A stretch of DNA of 17,147 nt from contig NZ_SUTK01000033.1 of NCBI RefSeq assembly GCF_015062905.1, positions 1 through 17,147 of the forward strand, given 5' to 3'. The position numbers and the translations under genes were made by a program. Below, in pieces: positions 7,517 to 14,927 of this stretch. The DNA is from Methanobrevibacter thaueri (GTDB lineage: Archaea > Methanobacteriota > Methanobacteria > Methanobacteriales > Methanobacteriaceae). The notes beneath the pieces are model-generated. The model saw only the letters and a list, made by a program, of their open reading frames with translations, had not been told where the DNA came from and ran no database searches. Every line of letters begins with the position of its first letter. Positions within the stretch are counted from its first letter, which is position 1.

Positions 7517-7654
7517 TCACAATCCACTACTTTCATCGCCTTTATAGACATAATTTCTGACCAATTCTTCTCCCCTTTTTCTTTTACGTTTTTCAAGTTC
7601 TTTAAAATGTCTATTGCGAGATTCTTCATACTTTTCTTGAGATACAAAATTCAT
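7517..7654 (-). CDS. Small basic protein, first copy of a tandem triplet (45 aa)
   Basis: An unrecognised 45-residue protein starting MNFVSQEKYEES and ending NYVYKGDESSGL. It has the KRKRKRGEELV core (residues 22-32) in common with the third copy and is the least basic of the three (12 basic, 9 acidic). AGAAGGAT precedes the ATG. Residues identical in all three copies are F3, V4, S5, E7, S12, R13, K22, R23, K26, E29-V32 and N34-D40. It begins 38 nt after the proteasome-like gene on the same strand, so it may be read from that promoter. A TATA-like stretch at 7684-7697 could give the small genes a promoter of their own. Confidence 0.75.
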   Translation of the reverse strand: MNFVSQEKYEESRNRHFKELEKRKRKRGEELVRNYVYKGDESSGL

Positions 7655-7692
7655 AATTATCCTTCTTATTTTTAATTAGAACATTAAAATAT

Positions 7693-8799
7693 TTAAACCC
7701 TTTTATAATTATATTTTACCCATTTAAGACCATCATATTTGGTCATTAAGCTAACATCCGCTTCCATACTAACAGATTCGATTTCCGATGAAATTTTCTG
7801 TTTTAATGCTGTTAATTGAATTAAATAATCTGCCAAATCACAAAGTAACCAGTGTGGCAAATATTCTATTGCAAATGAAGTATATTCAAGCGTATCTAAC
7901 CTAAAATCATCAAAATATTCAGTCAAATCTGAATACCTCCCATTTATTACCGTTTGACAAATTACTATTATCTTATCAATATCATCAATATTTTCTTTCT
8001 CTAAAAGATTCCAAATATCTTTGATAATGAGTTCATTTGAATCATCGATATATTTTTTTAAATCTTCTTCAAAGTTAGAATTAACACCAGTAATGAATGT
8101 ATAAGCTTCCTCATTAATTGCAAAAACCTTCAGATATGGATTCTGACAATTAACCCTTGAATCAACTTCCTCATAGACAATTTCGCCATGATTGTTGCAG
8201 TGAATGTTAATCTCAAAAAAGGAAGGAAAGTCATGGCCAATATCAAAGCCGGCAAAAATTACACCGGTTCCCTCAAAAGACAAATCATGGCAGAACATCT
8301 CCCAAATAACAAGGCTGAATTCCTGTTTATCCCTATCATCCGGGATGATATCAACAAATGCATCAGGAAAGCCCGGATACTCTTCAACGAACGGGAGGAC
8401 TTCCTTTCTTCTTGCATTGGCAATGACATTGTCAAAGCCTTCAGCATCTATTTTGGAAATCAGATCATCCTTAAAATATTCCAAAACCTCTTTCAAATAC
8501 TCATTGACATTGCCTGATTGAGTGTTTTTAGAGAGAAACCGGATGAACTCATCCTTAACGTTTTCAATAGTTTTAAGTTTCTCAAAGTCAACTGTATTCC
8601 TGAATTTTGAAATCAATGCCTCCATTGAAAAGTTTTCAAAATCCGCATTTCCGTTAAACATTATCTCAGCCGGAAGAGAATCTGTCAGTTTGAAGATTTT
8701 CCTCATGCCGTCGTATGTCTTGCCGTCTGACATTGTAGCGGCCTGATCTGACGAACATACTATACATTCTTTCGTTATTATCAAAACCTGTGCGGTCAA
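7693..8799 (-). CDS. Stand-alone proteasome-beta-like Ntn hydrolase (uncharacterised family)
   Basis: A 368-residue protein not assignable to a named enzyme. After removal of the initiator Met the N-terminus is Thr, and T1, D17 and K33 fall exactly at the catalytic positions of proteasome beta subunits; T21, M22 and F35 also match the Thermoplasma beta subunit as I recall it. The glycine-rich GVIFAGFD (179-186) with PSFFEIN resembles the central beta strands. The end, LADYLIQLTALKQKIS followed by VSLMTKYDGLKWVKY, resembles the last helix and strand. Two insertions (about 70-170 and 215-315) enlarge it beyond a normal subunit of about 200 residues. There is no propeptide. The start is TTG, set by GAGGTG 5 nt before it. 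No ATPase or partner subunit lies next to it. Peptidase or amidase activity is inferred, not shown. Confidence 0.7.
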   Translation of the reverse strand: MTAQVLIITKECIVCSSDQAATMSDGKTYDGMRKIFKLTDSLPAEIMFNGNADFENFSMEALISKFRNTVDFEKLKTIENVKDEFIRFLSKNTQSGNVNEYLKEVLEYFKDDLISKIDAEGFDNVIANARRKEVLPFVEEYPGFPDAFVDIIPDDRDKQEFSLVIWEMFCHDLSFEGTGVIFAGFDIGHDFPSFFEINIHCNNHGEIVYEEVDSRVNCQNPYLKVFAINEEAYTFITGVNSNFEEDLKKYIDDSNELIIKDIWNLLEKENIDDIDKIIVICQTVINGRYSDLTEYFDDFRLDTLEYTSFAIEYLPHWLLCDLADYLIQLTALKQKISSEIESVSMEADVSLMTKYDGLKWVKYNYKRV

Positions 8800-8804
8800 T
8801 TTAA

Positions 8805-8853
8805 CACCTCAGAAATTTGTTAAATATTAAATTAAACCGCTTAAAATATATAA
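8805..8853 (-). promoter_or_regulatory. Promoter and ribosome binding site of the proteasome-like gene
   Basis: On the - strand a TATA box (TTATATATTTTAA, 8841-8853) lies about 45 nt before the TTG start. It predicts transcription from about 8822 and a leader of roughly 22 nt. GAGGTG (8805-8810) sits 5 nt from the TTG and decides the start. Confidence 0.55.
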
Positions 8854-8929
8854 TTTTTGTATTATAGACTTTAAAATTGCTTTTAGAATGAAAAATTGTA
8901 TTCAAAGGTAAATATTTATGTTTAAATAA

Positions 8930-10118
8930 CTATTTTAAAGTAGCAGACAATCCTGCCAAATACCCAGTTGAAAAAGCAATTTTCAAATTATACCCTCCGG
9001 TCGGACCATGCAAATCCAAGACTTCACCTGCAAAATAAAGTCCCGGAATCAAGGTTGACTCCATAGTTTTTGAATTTACATTGCCAAGATCAACACCGCC
9101 AATGGTCACCTTGGCCAAATCCCCATTAAAACCAGTTATTTCAAAAGTGAACCTTTTCAAATTTTCAATTAGCTTATTCTTAGATTTCTTATTGACTCGG
9201 GACAGCTGCAGTTCGCCTTCAAGGCCGCATCTATTCAAATAATACTCAATAAAGCTGTTGGTCAAAAACTGCCTGAGATAGTTCTTGAGATAAGTCTTGC
9301 CCCTTGCCTGGAAGTCGTCTGTAAACCTGTCAAGCAGTTCCTCACGTGAAATGTCCGGACACAAGTCCACGGCAATTTCCAAATCAACATCAGGTTCTCC
9401 AGATAATAAGTTAACTTATACCTTCAGAGATTTCATTGCTCAAGTTAATAATTCCAGGTCCGGTCAGACCCACATGTGAAACCAGGACATTTCCCCGAAC
9501 CCTGGTTTTCTTATAACTTATAACAACATCATTTAGTGTCACGCCTGCAATGTCAGATAAGTCTTCACGAGTAACAAGAGGTGAAAGACCATATTTGATG
9601 TCGGTAATCGGCTGTGATGTCAAAGAATAGTTATCGGGACTGCAGCCGGTCTTAGGATATGTCACCCCTCCTGTGGCTATGATGATCCTGTCAGCCTTGA
9701 TGCAGTCGTTGATTACAAAGTCCTCAGAGATAGTTTTTACTTCAAAGTTATAACTTATAACCACATCCTCCAGCTTATCAATTAGGCCCTTCAAGACATC
9801 AGCTGCCCTTTCGGTTTCGGGAAAGACCCTGTCGTCATCCTCAGTGATGAAGTCAAAATCAAACAGCGAAAACAAGTCCTCATTGGTAAATGAGTAAAAA
9901 GAGTGCTTTAAAAAGTTTTTATTGTTAAAAAAAGTTAATAGCTGTTTTATTGGCTTGTCGTTGGTAATGTTGCATCTTCCACCGCCTGTCATCAGCAGCT
10001 TGCGGCCTAAAGACGGATTCTTTTCAAGCAAAATTACACGTGAAGTCCTGCTTGCGGCAATTGCTGCCATGATTCCTGCAGGACCTCCGCCAATAATAGC
10101 TATATCGTATTCTTTCAT
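8930..10118 (-). pseudogene. HI0933/BaiN-type FAD-dependent oxidoreductase, split by one frameshift
   Basis: Two adjoining frames make one roughly 395-residue flavoprotein of the HI0933/BaiN family, close to the usual length. The first part starts MKEYDIAIIGGGPAGIMAA (dinucleotide-binding GGGPAG), has GRKLLMTGGGRCNITN, and runs to NLSNEISEGIS before a TAA at 9411-9413. The second part carries on in the +1 frame (VNLLSGEPDVDLEIAVDL) and ends with the family's FAD motif, LIPGLYFAGEVLDLHGPTGG. Skipping a single base near 9413-9416 would restore the protein, so this is a recent mutation, a sequencing error or, less likely, programmed frameshifting. I chose the ATG at 10118, 2 nt after the aspS stop, because the family motif begins there. 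The gene is probably coupled to aspS. Substrate unknown. Confidence 0.85.
9406..9419. repeat. 14-bp perfect palindrome at the frameshift site
   Basis: ATAAGTTAACTTAT is a perfect palindrome covering the premature TAA. Related AACTTATA-containing stretches occur in the same gene at 9511-9524 and 9747-9761. There they encode VISYK and VISYN. Confidence 0.6.
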
Positions 10119-10120
10119 GC

Positions 10121-11440
10121 TTAAGGAGTTAATCTGTGTCTGTCTCTTGGGAAGAGTACACATTCACGAATGTTTTCAGATCCTGTAAGCACCATGGTCA
10201 ATCTGTCGGCACCTACACCCCATCCTGCATGAGGAGGCATACCGTATTCGAAGGCTTTAAGGTAGCTTCCAAATCCGGCTGGATTTAAGCCACGTTCTTC
10301 GATTTGTTTTACCAAGAGATCATATTGGTGCACACGGGTAGCACCGGAGGATAACTCTAAGTTATTGTACATCAAGTCGAATGCGTGAGAGTATTGCTCT
10401 TCGCCTTCAACAGGCATTACATAGAACGGTTTGATTTCAGAAGGCCATCTGGTCAGGAAGTAGAATCCTCCCATTGCATCACCTAAAACTTTTTCAGCTT
10501 CACGGGACAAGTCTTCTCCCCATTCCATTGCAACATCTCTTGAATTTACGATGTCAACAGCTTCATCATAGGTTACATGAGGGAAATCACCTTTAGGCAC
10601 TTCCAATTCATGGCCTAACACTTCCAATTCGTCAGCGCAGTTTTCATTGATGTCTGTTATAACGTTGACGAGCATGTCATTCAATATTTTCATTACGTCC
10701 TCATCATCTGCAAATGAAGCTTCAGCATCTATGGAAACGGCTTCGTTCAGGTGTCTTAAGGTATCATGCTCTTCTGCCCTGAAAATCTGGCCGATTTCAA
10801 ATACCTTATCCATTCCGGCAGCCATCATCATCTGCTTGTACAATTGTGGGGACTGGCCTAAGAAAGCCTCTTTTTCAAAGTAGGTAATCGGGAATAATTC
10901 TGTTCCTCCTTCAGTAGCTGATGCCACCAGTTTAGGAGTGTTGATTTCATAAAATCCATTATCATAGAAGTAATCTCTGATGGTATGGAACATTTGACCT
11001 TTAATCTTGAAAATTGCAGAAACGTTTTCTTTCCTGATATCCAGGAATCTTGAATCAAGTCTTGTGTCTATTCCTGCTTTTACTTTTTCTGTTGGATCCA
11101 TTGGTAAAGGCTGGTTAGCCAAGTTCAAGAGTTTGACTTCTTTTGGAATGATTTCAACACCGTTTGGTGCTTTTCCAGCTTCCTGAGCTAAACCTTTAAT
11201 CGCTACAACGGATTCCTTTCTTAATTCTCTTAACTCTTCCATTATCTTTTCATCTACTTTTTTGCTTGGAGCTGTTACCTGAACTCTGCCAGTGACATCA
11301 CGAATGATGACAAACATGATTCCACCGAAATCACGGATTTCGTGCACCCAACCCATGATTGTGATGTCTTCTCCTGCTATTTCAGGATTGCATTCATTGG
11401 CATAGTTTGTTCTTCTCCAATCGTTTAATAAACCTTGCAA
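10121..11440 (-). CDS. aspS: Aspartate--tRNA ligase, archaeal type
   Basis: A class II synthetase of 439 residues (442 if an upstream GTG were used). An N-terminal OB-fold anticodon-binding domain covers about 25-110 (ITIMGWVHEIRDFGGIMFV). The catalytic core has ATEGGTELFPI, LGQSPQLYKQ, motif 2 FRAEEHDTLRHLNEA and motif 3 GVGADRLTMVL, ending LFPRDRHRLTP. It lacks the large insertion of bacterial AspRS. I prefer the TTG at 11440, because GAGGTG (11447-11452) sits 6 nt before it; the GTG at 11449 lies inside that ribosome binding site. In related methanogens this enzyme also charges tRNA-Asn, which GatCAB then amidates; whether that holds here depends on absence of AsnRS elsewhere. The flavoprotein gene follows after 2 nt. 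Confidence 0.95.
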   Translation of the reverse strand: MQGLLNDWRRTNYANECNPEIAGEDITIMGWVHEIRDFGGIMFVIIRDVTGRVQVTAPSKKVDEKIMEELRELRKESVVAIKGLAQEAGKAPNGVEIIPKEVKLLNLANQPLPMDPTEKVKAGIDTRLDSRFLDIRKENVSAIFKIKGQMFHTIRDYFYDNGFYEINTPKLVASATEGGTELFPITYFEKEAFLGQSPQLYKQMMMAAGMDKVFEIGQIFRAEEHDTLRHLNEAVSIDAEASFADDEDVMKILNDMLVNVITDINENCADELEVLGHELEVPKGDFPHVTYDEAVDIVNSRDVAMEWGEDLSREAEKVLGDAMGGFYFLTRWPSEIKPFYVMPVEGEEQYSHAFDLMYNNLELSSGATRVHQYDLLVKQIEERGLNPAGFGSYLKAFEYGMPPHAGWGVGADRLTMVLTGSENIRECVLFPRDRHRLTP

Positions 11441-11528
11441 ATTATTCACCTCGGTTGTAAAAATAAAAATAATGATAAAATTTTCATTATAATTTTAATA
11501 TTATATTTAATGTTTAATAAAGATATGC

Positions 11529-11550
11529 AAAAAAAGAAAAAAAAGAAAGA
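11529..11550 (-). terminator. Oligo-T tract after the exported PepSY-like gene
   Basis: The - strand reads as a 22-base T-rich stretch with runs of 8 and 7 T, starting 11 nt after the stop codon at 11562. It lies in the 121-nt gap before aspS and should end the upstream transcript. Confidence 0.5.
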
Positions 11551-11561
11551 AATGATGACAA

Positions 11562-12722
11562 TTAAAGCACTTGTCTTAATTGGTCATCAGGCTCATAATC
11601 ACCGGTCAATGCATTAACAGTGACTTTACCAACAATGTTAGTGTTATTTAAAATGGTAAAAACATAACCGTCGGTCACTTCATCATAGCTACTGTCAATC
11701 ATAAATTCCGGATGATTGATTAATACCTTTTGGGATACTAAATTCTTACAATCGTCAACAGACATTTCCTGTGGCTGATTGCTGCTAGGTTGGCTGTTGA
11801 CTTGAGAAGCTGATTGTGGATTAGAGTTAACAGTTTGATCAGGGGCAGCATTATCACCGCCAGCTGCATTATCGCTGCTAACCGGATTAACTGAATTGGA
11901 TGATAAGGAATCATCTCCTCCACTTACAACAGTGGCCTGAGCTATATCGTCGCTGCTGTTACTGTCTTCGGTTTTGGCATCTTGAGCATTATCATTTGAT
12001 GCATCGGCAGTTTGATTATCCGGATCAGATAACACATCATTCAACTCTTCCTGATTTGTAATGTCAGAAACATCTCCGCCTGATTCACTATCAGAATCGG
12101 AAGATTCTATATCCTCAACAGGTTGGTCTAAAGCCTCATTATAATTATCGACAACAACCAGAACATTTTCCTCAAACACACCGACATTGAATATTCTGGT
12201 ATCAACATCAGCTATAAGCAACATTATTAAATTAAAATCTTTATGGGTATTCATAGGTTGTTTTGCAAAAGGAATGCCAACAGGCTTTTGGCTCTTATGA
12301 TGATTACTGAAGACTATATTATTTGCAATTTCAGCAGTAAGTCCACCATCTTTAGAGCTGACAGCAACTCCCTCATTACCGTTTGTAACTAAAATATTAA
12401 TTCTGTCACCTTTTTTAAAAGCAACTGATTGAGGAGGTTGATTTTCAACAGGAATGATTTTTGATTTTTTAGTATTCTTTAAAAAATCAATCATTGAATC
12501 GTTGTTCTTGAATGTGTTAATTCTTATACCATAATTGGAATCCTTATAAACACCGTCATCCACTTTAACAAAATTAGAATCGGAAGGGACAGAAACAGTG
12601 ATGCCATCAAAAACCTCCTGTTTCATTGAGGTGTCGGAATTCATTACCGTAGCACCAACAATCCCCGCAGAAATCACTCCGATTACAACTATTAGAAATA
12701 AAATATGCGAATCAATTTTCAT
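11562..12722 (-). CDS. Exported protein with Ser/Asp-rich linker and PepSY-like C-terminal domain
   Basis: A 386-residue protein of unknown function. An N-terminal hydrophobic segment (ILFLIVVIGVISAGIVGATV, residues 7-26) acts as a signal peptide or membrane anchor. The first folded part (about 35-200) begins QEVFDGITVSVPSDSNF and is otherwise not recognised. A low-complexity linker rich in Ser, Asp, Asn, Gln and Pro follows (about 203-318), typical of cell-surface spacers. The C-terminal part (about 319-380) starts MSVDDCKNLVSQKVL and ends VGKVTVNALTGDYEPD, which resembles a PepSY domain. The protein is probably displayed outside the membrane. The ATG is preceded by GGTGAT. It is transcribed divergently from the zinc-ribbon membrane gene, with nearly abutting TATA boxes. 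Confidence 0.75.
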   Translation of the reverse strand: MKIDSHILFLIVVIGVISAGIVGATVMNSDTSMKQEVFDGITVSVPSDSNFVKVDDGVYKDSNYGIRINTFKNNDSMIDFLKNTKKSKIIPVENQPPQSVAFKKGDRINILVTNGNEGVAVSSKDGGLTAEIANNIVFSNHHKSQKPVGIPFAKQPMNTHKDFNLIMLLIADVDTRIFNVGVFEENVLVVVDNYNEALDQPVEDIESSDSDSESGGDVSDITNQEELNDVLSDPDNQTADASNDNAQDAKTEDSNSSDDIAQATVVSGGDDSLSSNSVNPVSSDNAAGGDNAAPDQTVNSNPQSASQVNSQPSSNQPQEMSVDDCKNLVSQKVLINHPEFMIDSSYDEVTDGYVFTILNNTNIVGKVTVNALTGDYEPDDQLRQVL

Positions 12723-12759
12723 TTAATCACCAAAAACATAAATTGTGTATAAAAGTATG

Positions 12760-12779
12760 TTTTTTATAGTATAAAAATA
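12760..12779. promoter_or_regulatory. Back-to-back TATA boxes of a divergent gene pair
   Basis: TATAAAAATA at 12770-12779 serves the + gene, with transcription expected near 12800. Its near mirror image, TATAAAAAAC on the - strand (about 12759-12768), serves the exported-protein gene, with a start near 12739. Both leaders then contain a ribosome binding site: AGGGTG at 12819-12824 (+) and GGTGAT before the - strand ATG. Confidence 0.5.
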
Positions 12780-12833
12780 TAAATATAATTAACATTCCGT
12801 GCGTAAAATGATAATATTAGGGTGTAATGAAAA

Positions 12834-13607
12834 ATGGTAAAGTGTAAAAATTGCGGAGAGGAAATAGACAATAAGAATTTCTGTCCAAAGTGTGGAACAA
12901 AAAATGAAATCATGATTTGTCCCTCATGCGAGAGCGAATTAGATGATGACGATATTTTCTGTCCTGAATGTGGTGAAAAGATAAAAGATGAACCATCAGA
13001 AGAAAAAACCGAAGACGCTCCTGATGAAAAAGAAGAAGCTCCTGATGAGAAGGAAGACAAAACAGGAAAAACTGAAGACAAAAAAGAGTCAAAGGAACTT
13101 AAAACATGCCCACATTGTAATACAAAGATTGAGGATGAAGACGCCGAATATTGTTTAGAGTGTGGAAAACCTATAAACGCCGATCTCCAATCTACAGGAA
13201 TAAAAGAAACAATTCAAGCTAAAAAATTGATTATTTTTTCAATAATATCAATCATTTTTTCAATATTCCTTTCATTAATATTTTCATTCATATTTGGAAT
13301 GATTGGACAAACAACCGACTTATACCCAATAGGATTTTTTATAAGCTTATTGATAATAATCGCAATATTCGGATCATTTAAAGATTTACTCAATGGCGGT
13401 CTTTTAGGTATTATAACAGGATTGGTTACCGGTCTTTTATGTAATGGAATTGTTGAATTATCCGGCGGATTTGCATTTTCCTACCAAATGTTTTCAGGAT
13501 ACGCTCCAATAATATTCACAATATTCGGAGCAATAGTCGGTGTTATTTCAACTAAATACTTAAGAAAAAGTGTTACAAAGTATATTGATGTCGAAAAATT
13601 ATTTTAA
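12834..13607 (+). CDS. Triple zinc-ribbon membrane protein
   Basis: A 257-residue protein of unknown function. Three CxxC pairs-of-pairs form zinc ribbons: C4/C7 with C17/C20, C29/C32 with C43/C46, and C92/C95 with C107/C110. The second and third ribbons are separated by a charged linker (about 50-88) containing the repeated unit APDEKE. After residue 128 the protein is membrane-embedded with about four helices: one or two at 130-155, a pair in the Gly-rich GGLLGIITGLVTGLL region, and one at YAPIIFTIFGAIVGVIS. The ribbons are probably cytoplasmic. Such proteins are common in Methanobrevibacter-like genomes (recollection). The ATG at 12834 follows AGGGTG by 9 nt. The earlier ATG at 12827 closes after six codons. 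Confidence 0.85.
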   Translation: MVKCKNCGEEIDNKNFCPKCGTKNEIMICPSCESELDDDDIFCPECGEKIKDEPSEEKTEDAPDEKEEAPDEKEDKTGKTEDKKESKELKTCPHCNTKIEDEDAEYCLECGKPINADLQSTGIKETIQAKKLIIFSIISIIFSIFLSLIFSFIFGMIGQTTDLYPIGFFISLLIIIAIFGSFKDLLNGGLLGIITGLVTGLLCNGIVELSGGFAFSYQMFSGYAPIIFTIFGAIVGVISTKYLRKSVTKYIDVEKLF

Positions 13608-13633
13608 AAATAGCTAAATCAATAGCTATTTTT
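13606..13633. terminator. Bidirectional hairpin terminator between the zinc-ribbon gene and hisD
   Basis: An 11-bp perfect stem (13606-13616 with 13623-13633) and a 6-nt loop separate the two converging stop codons. The stem ends in T runs on both strands, as expected for a shared terminator. Confidence 0.7.
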
Positions 13634-13639
13634 TAAAAC

Positions 13640-14920
13640 TTATTTTCTATCTTTCAGCCTTGTTTTGAATGAATTTGCATGTGCAAAGAATCCTTCATAT
13701 TCGGCAATCGGAACAGAGGTTTTAGATAGTTCCTTAAGGCCTTCCTTAGTGAGCCTTTGAACTGTAGGCTTTTTAATGAATGCCTCTGTGGATAAGCCGG
13801 AATACATTTTTGCGCCTCCCCCTGTAGGAAGAACATGATTTGTTCCGGATCCATAGTCTCCAGCGGCAACAGGAGAGTATTGACCTAAAAAGATTGAACC
13901 TGCATTGTTGATGTGTGATAATGTTTCATCATCATCTTTTGTGGATATGATTAAATGTTCAGGAGCGTATTCGTTTGTAACGTAAATCGCTTCCGCAAAA
14001 GTGTCTGTGATAATGATTTTTCCACTTTTGGATAATGATTCCTCAATAATTTCACGTCTAGGTGCAACTTCGGTCATTTCCTTAACGAATTCATCGGTTT
14101 TGAGAGCCAATTCTTCACTGTCAGTCACCAAAAAGCAAGATGCGTTCGGGTCGTGTTCCGCCTGCGCCAGAATATCGGTTGCCAAAAATTCCGGATAAGC
14201 GGTTTCATCAGCTAATATCAGAACTTCAGACGGACCTGCCGGAAACTCAATATCTACTTGACCGTAGACAAGTTTCTTTGCTGCAGTAACGAATATATTT
14301 CCAGGACCTACAATCTTTTCAACCCTAGGCACGGATTCGGTTCCATATGCAAGTGCTGCAATGGCCTGTGCTCCTCCGACCTTGTAAATCTCATCTGCAC
14401 CTGCAATGTCAGCTGCAACCAAAATTGCATCTAAAATCTTGCCGTCCTTTTGAGGCGGTGTCACGCAGACTACCTTTTCAACTCCCGCAATCTTTGCGGG
14501 GATTACGGTCATCAATATTGATGAAGGATAGGCCGCCCTGCCGCCAGGTATGTAGCATCCTGCAGAGTTGATTGGCCTTACAATCTGGCCTGCAACGACG
14601 CCTGGATTTACTTCCATCTCCCACTCGTTTGGAATCTGTTTTTTATGAAACCTTTCAATGTTGTCGGCTGCATTTTTCAAGGCAGTCAACAATTCATCAT
14701 CCAATGTTTCATATGCCTCTTCAATTTCATCTTTGGATACTTTCAGATTTTCTATTAGAACCCCATCAAACTTTTCCGTATATTCCCTAATAGCCTGATC
14801 CTTGTTTACACGGACATTTTCCAAAATCTCAGACACTGTTCCAAGAACATTATTCACATCCTGTTCTGACCTTTTGATTGTATCCTGCAAATCTATTTCA
14901 GAGTATTTTAAAATTTCCAT
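13640..14920 (-). CDS. hisD: Histidinol dehydrogenase
   Basis: A 426-residue enzyme that oxidises L-histidinol to L-histidine in two NAD+-dependent steps, the end of histidine synthesis. All expected residues are visible. The zinc ligands are Q253 and H256 in ILAQAEHDPNASC, D355 in AAGDYGSGTNHVLPT, and H414 in EGFFAHANSF. The catalytic Glu-His pair is E321-H322 in EYAPEHLI. The signature GPGNIFVTAAKKLV (205-218) followed by DIEFPAGPSEVLILADE is intact. The length is normal. It starts 7 nt after ilvD, so the two amino-acid genes are probably co-transcribed although they serve different pathways. Confidence 0.97.
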   Translation of the reverse strand: MEILKYSEIDLQDTIKRSEQDVNNVLGTVSEILENVRVNKDQAIREYTEKFDGVLIENLKVSKDEIEEAYETLDDELLTALKNAADNIERFHKKQIPNEWEMEVNPGVVAGQIVRPINSAGCYIPGGRAAYPSSILMTVIPAKIAGVEKVVCVTPPQKDGKILDAILVAADIAGADEIYKVGGAQAIAALAYGTESVPRVEKIVGPGNIFVTAAKKLVYGQVDIEFPAGPSEVLILADETAYPEFLATDILAQAEHDPNASCFLVTDSEELALKTDEFVKEMTEVAPRREIIEESLSKSGKIIITDTFAEAIYVTNEYAPEHLIISTKDDDETLSHINNAGSIFLGQYSPVAAGDYGSGTNHVLPTGGGAKMYSGLSTEAFIKKPTVQRLTKEGLKELSKTSVPIAEYEGFFAHANSFKTRLKDRK

Positions 14921-14927
14921 CTTAACA

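Noticed and set aside
7246..7654. CRISPR-like array or non-coding tandem repeat
   Set aside because: The roughly 130-nt period comes from three separate reading frames with conserved start, stop and residues. There are no constant short repeats with unique spacers.
8188..8746. Several + strand open frames inside the proteasome-like gene
   Set aside because: They are antisense shadows of the 368-residue protein, with no ribosome binding site or recognisable domain.
9405..9420. Programmed +1 frameshifting at the TAA in the flavoprotein gene
   Set aside because: AGT TAA C lacks a slippery codon or a Shine-Dalgarno stimulator like that of prfB, so mutation or sequencing error is simpler.
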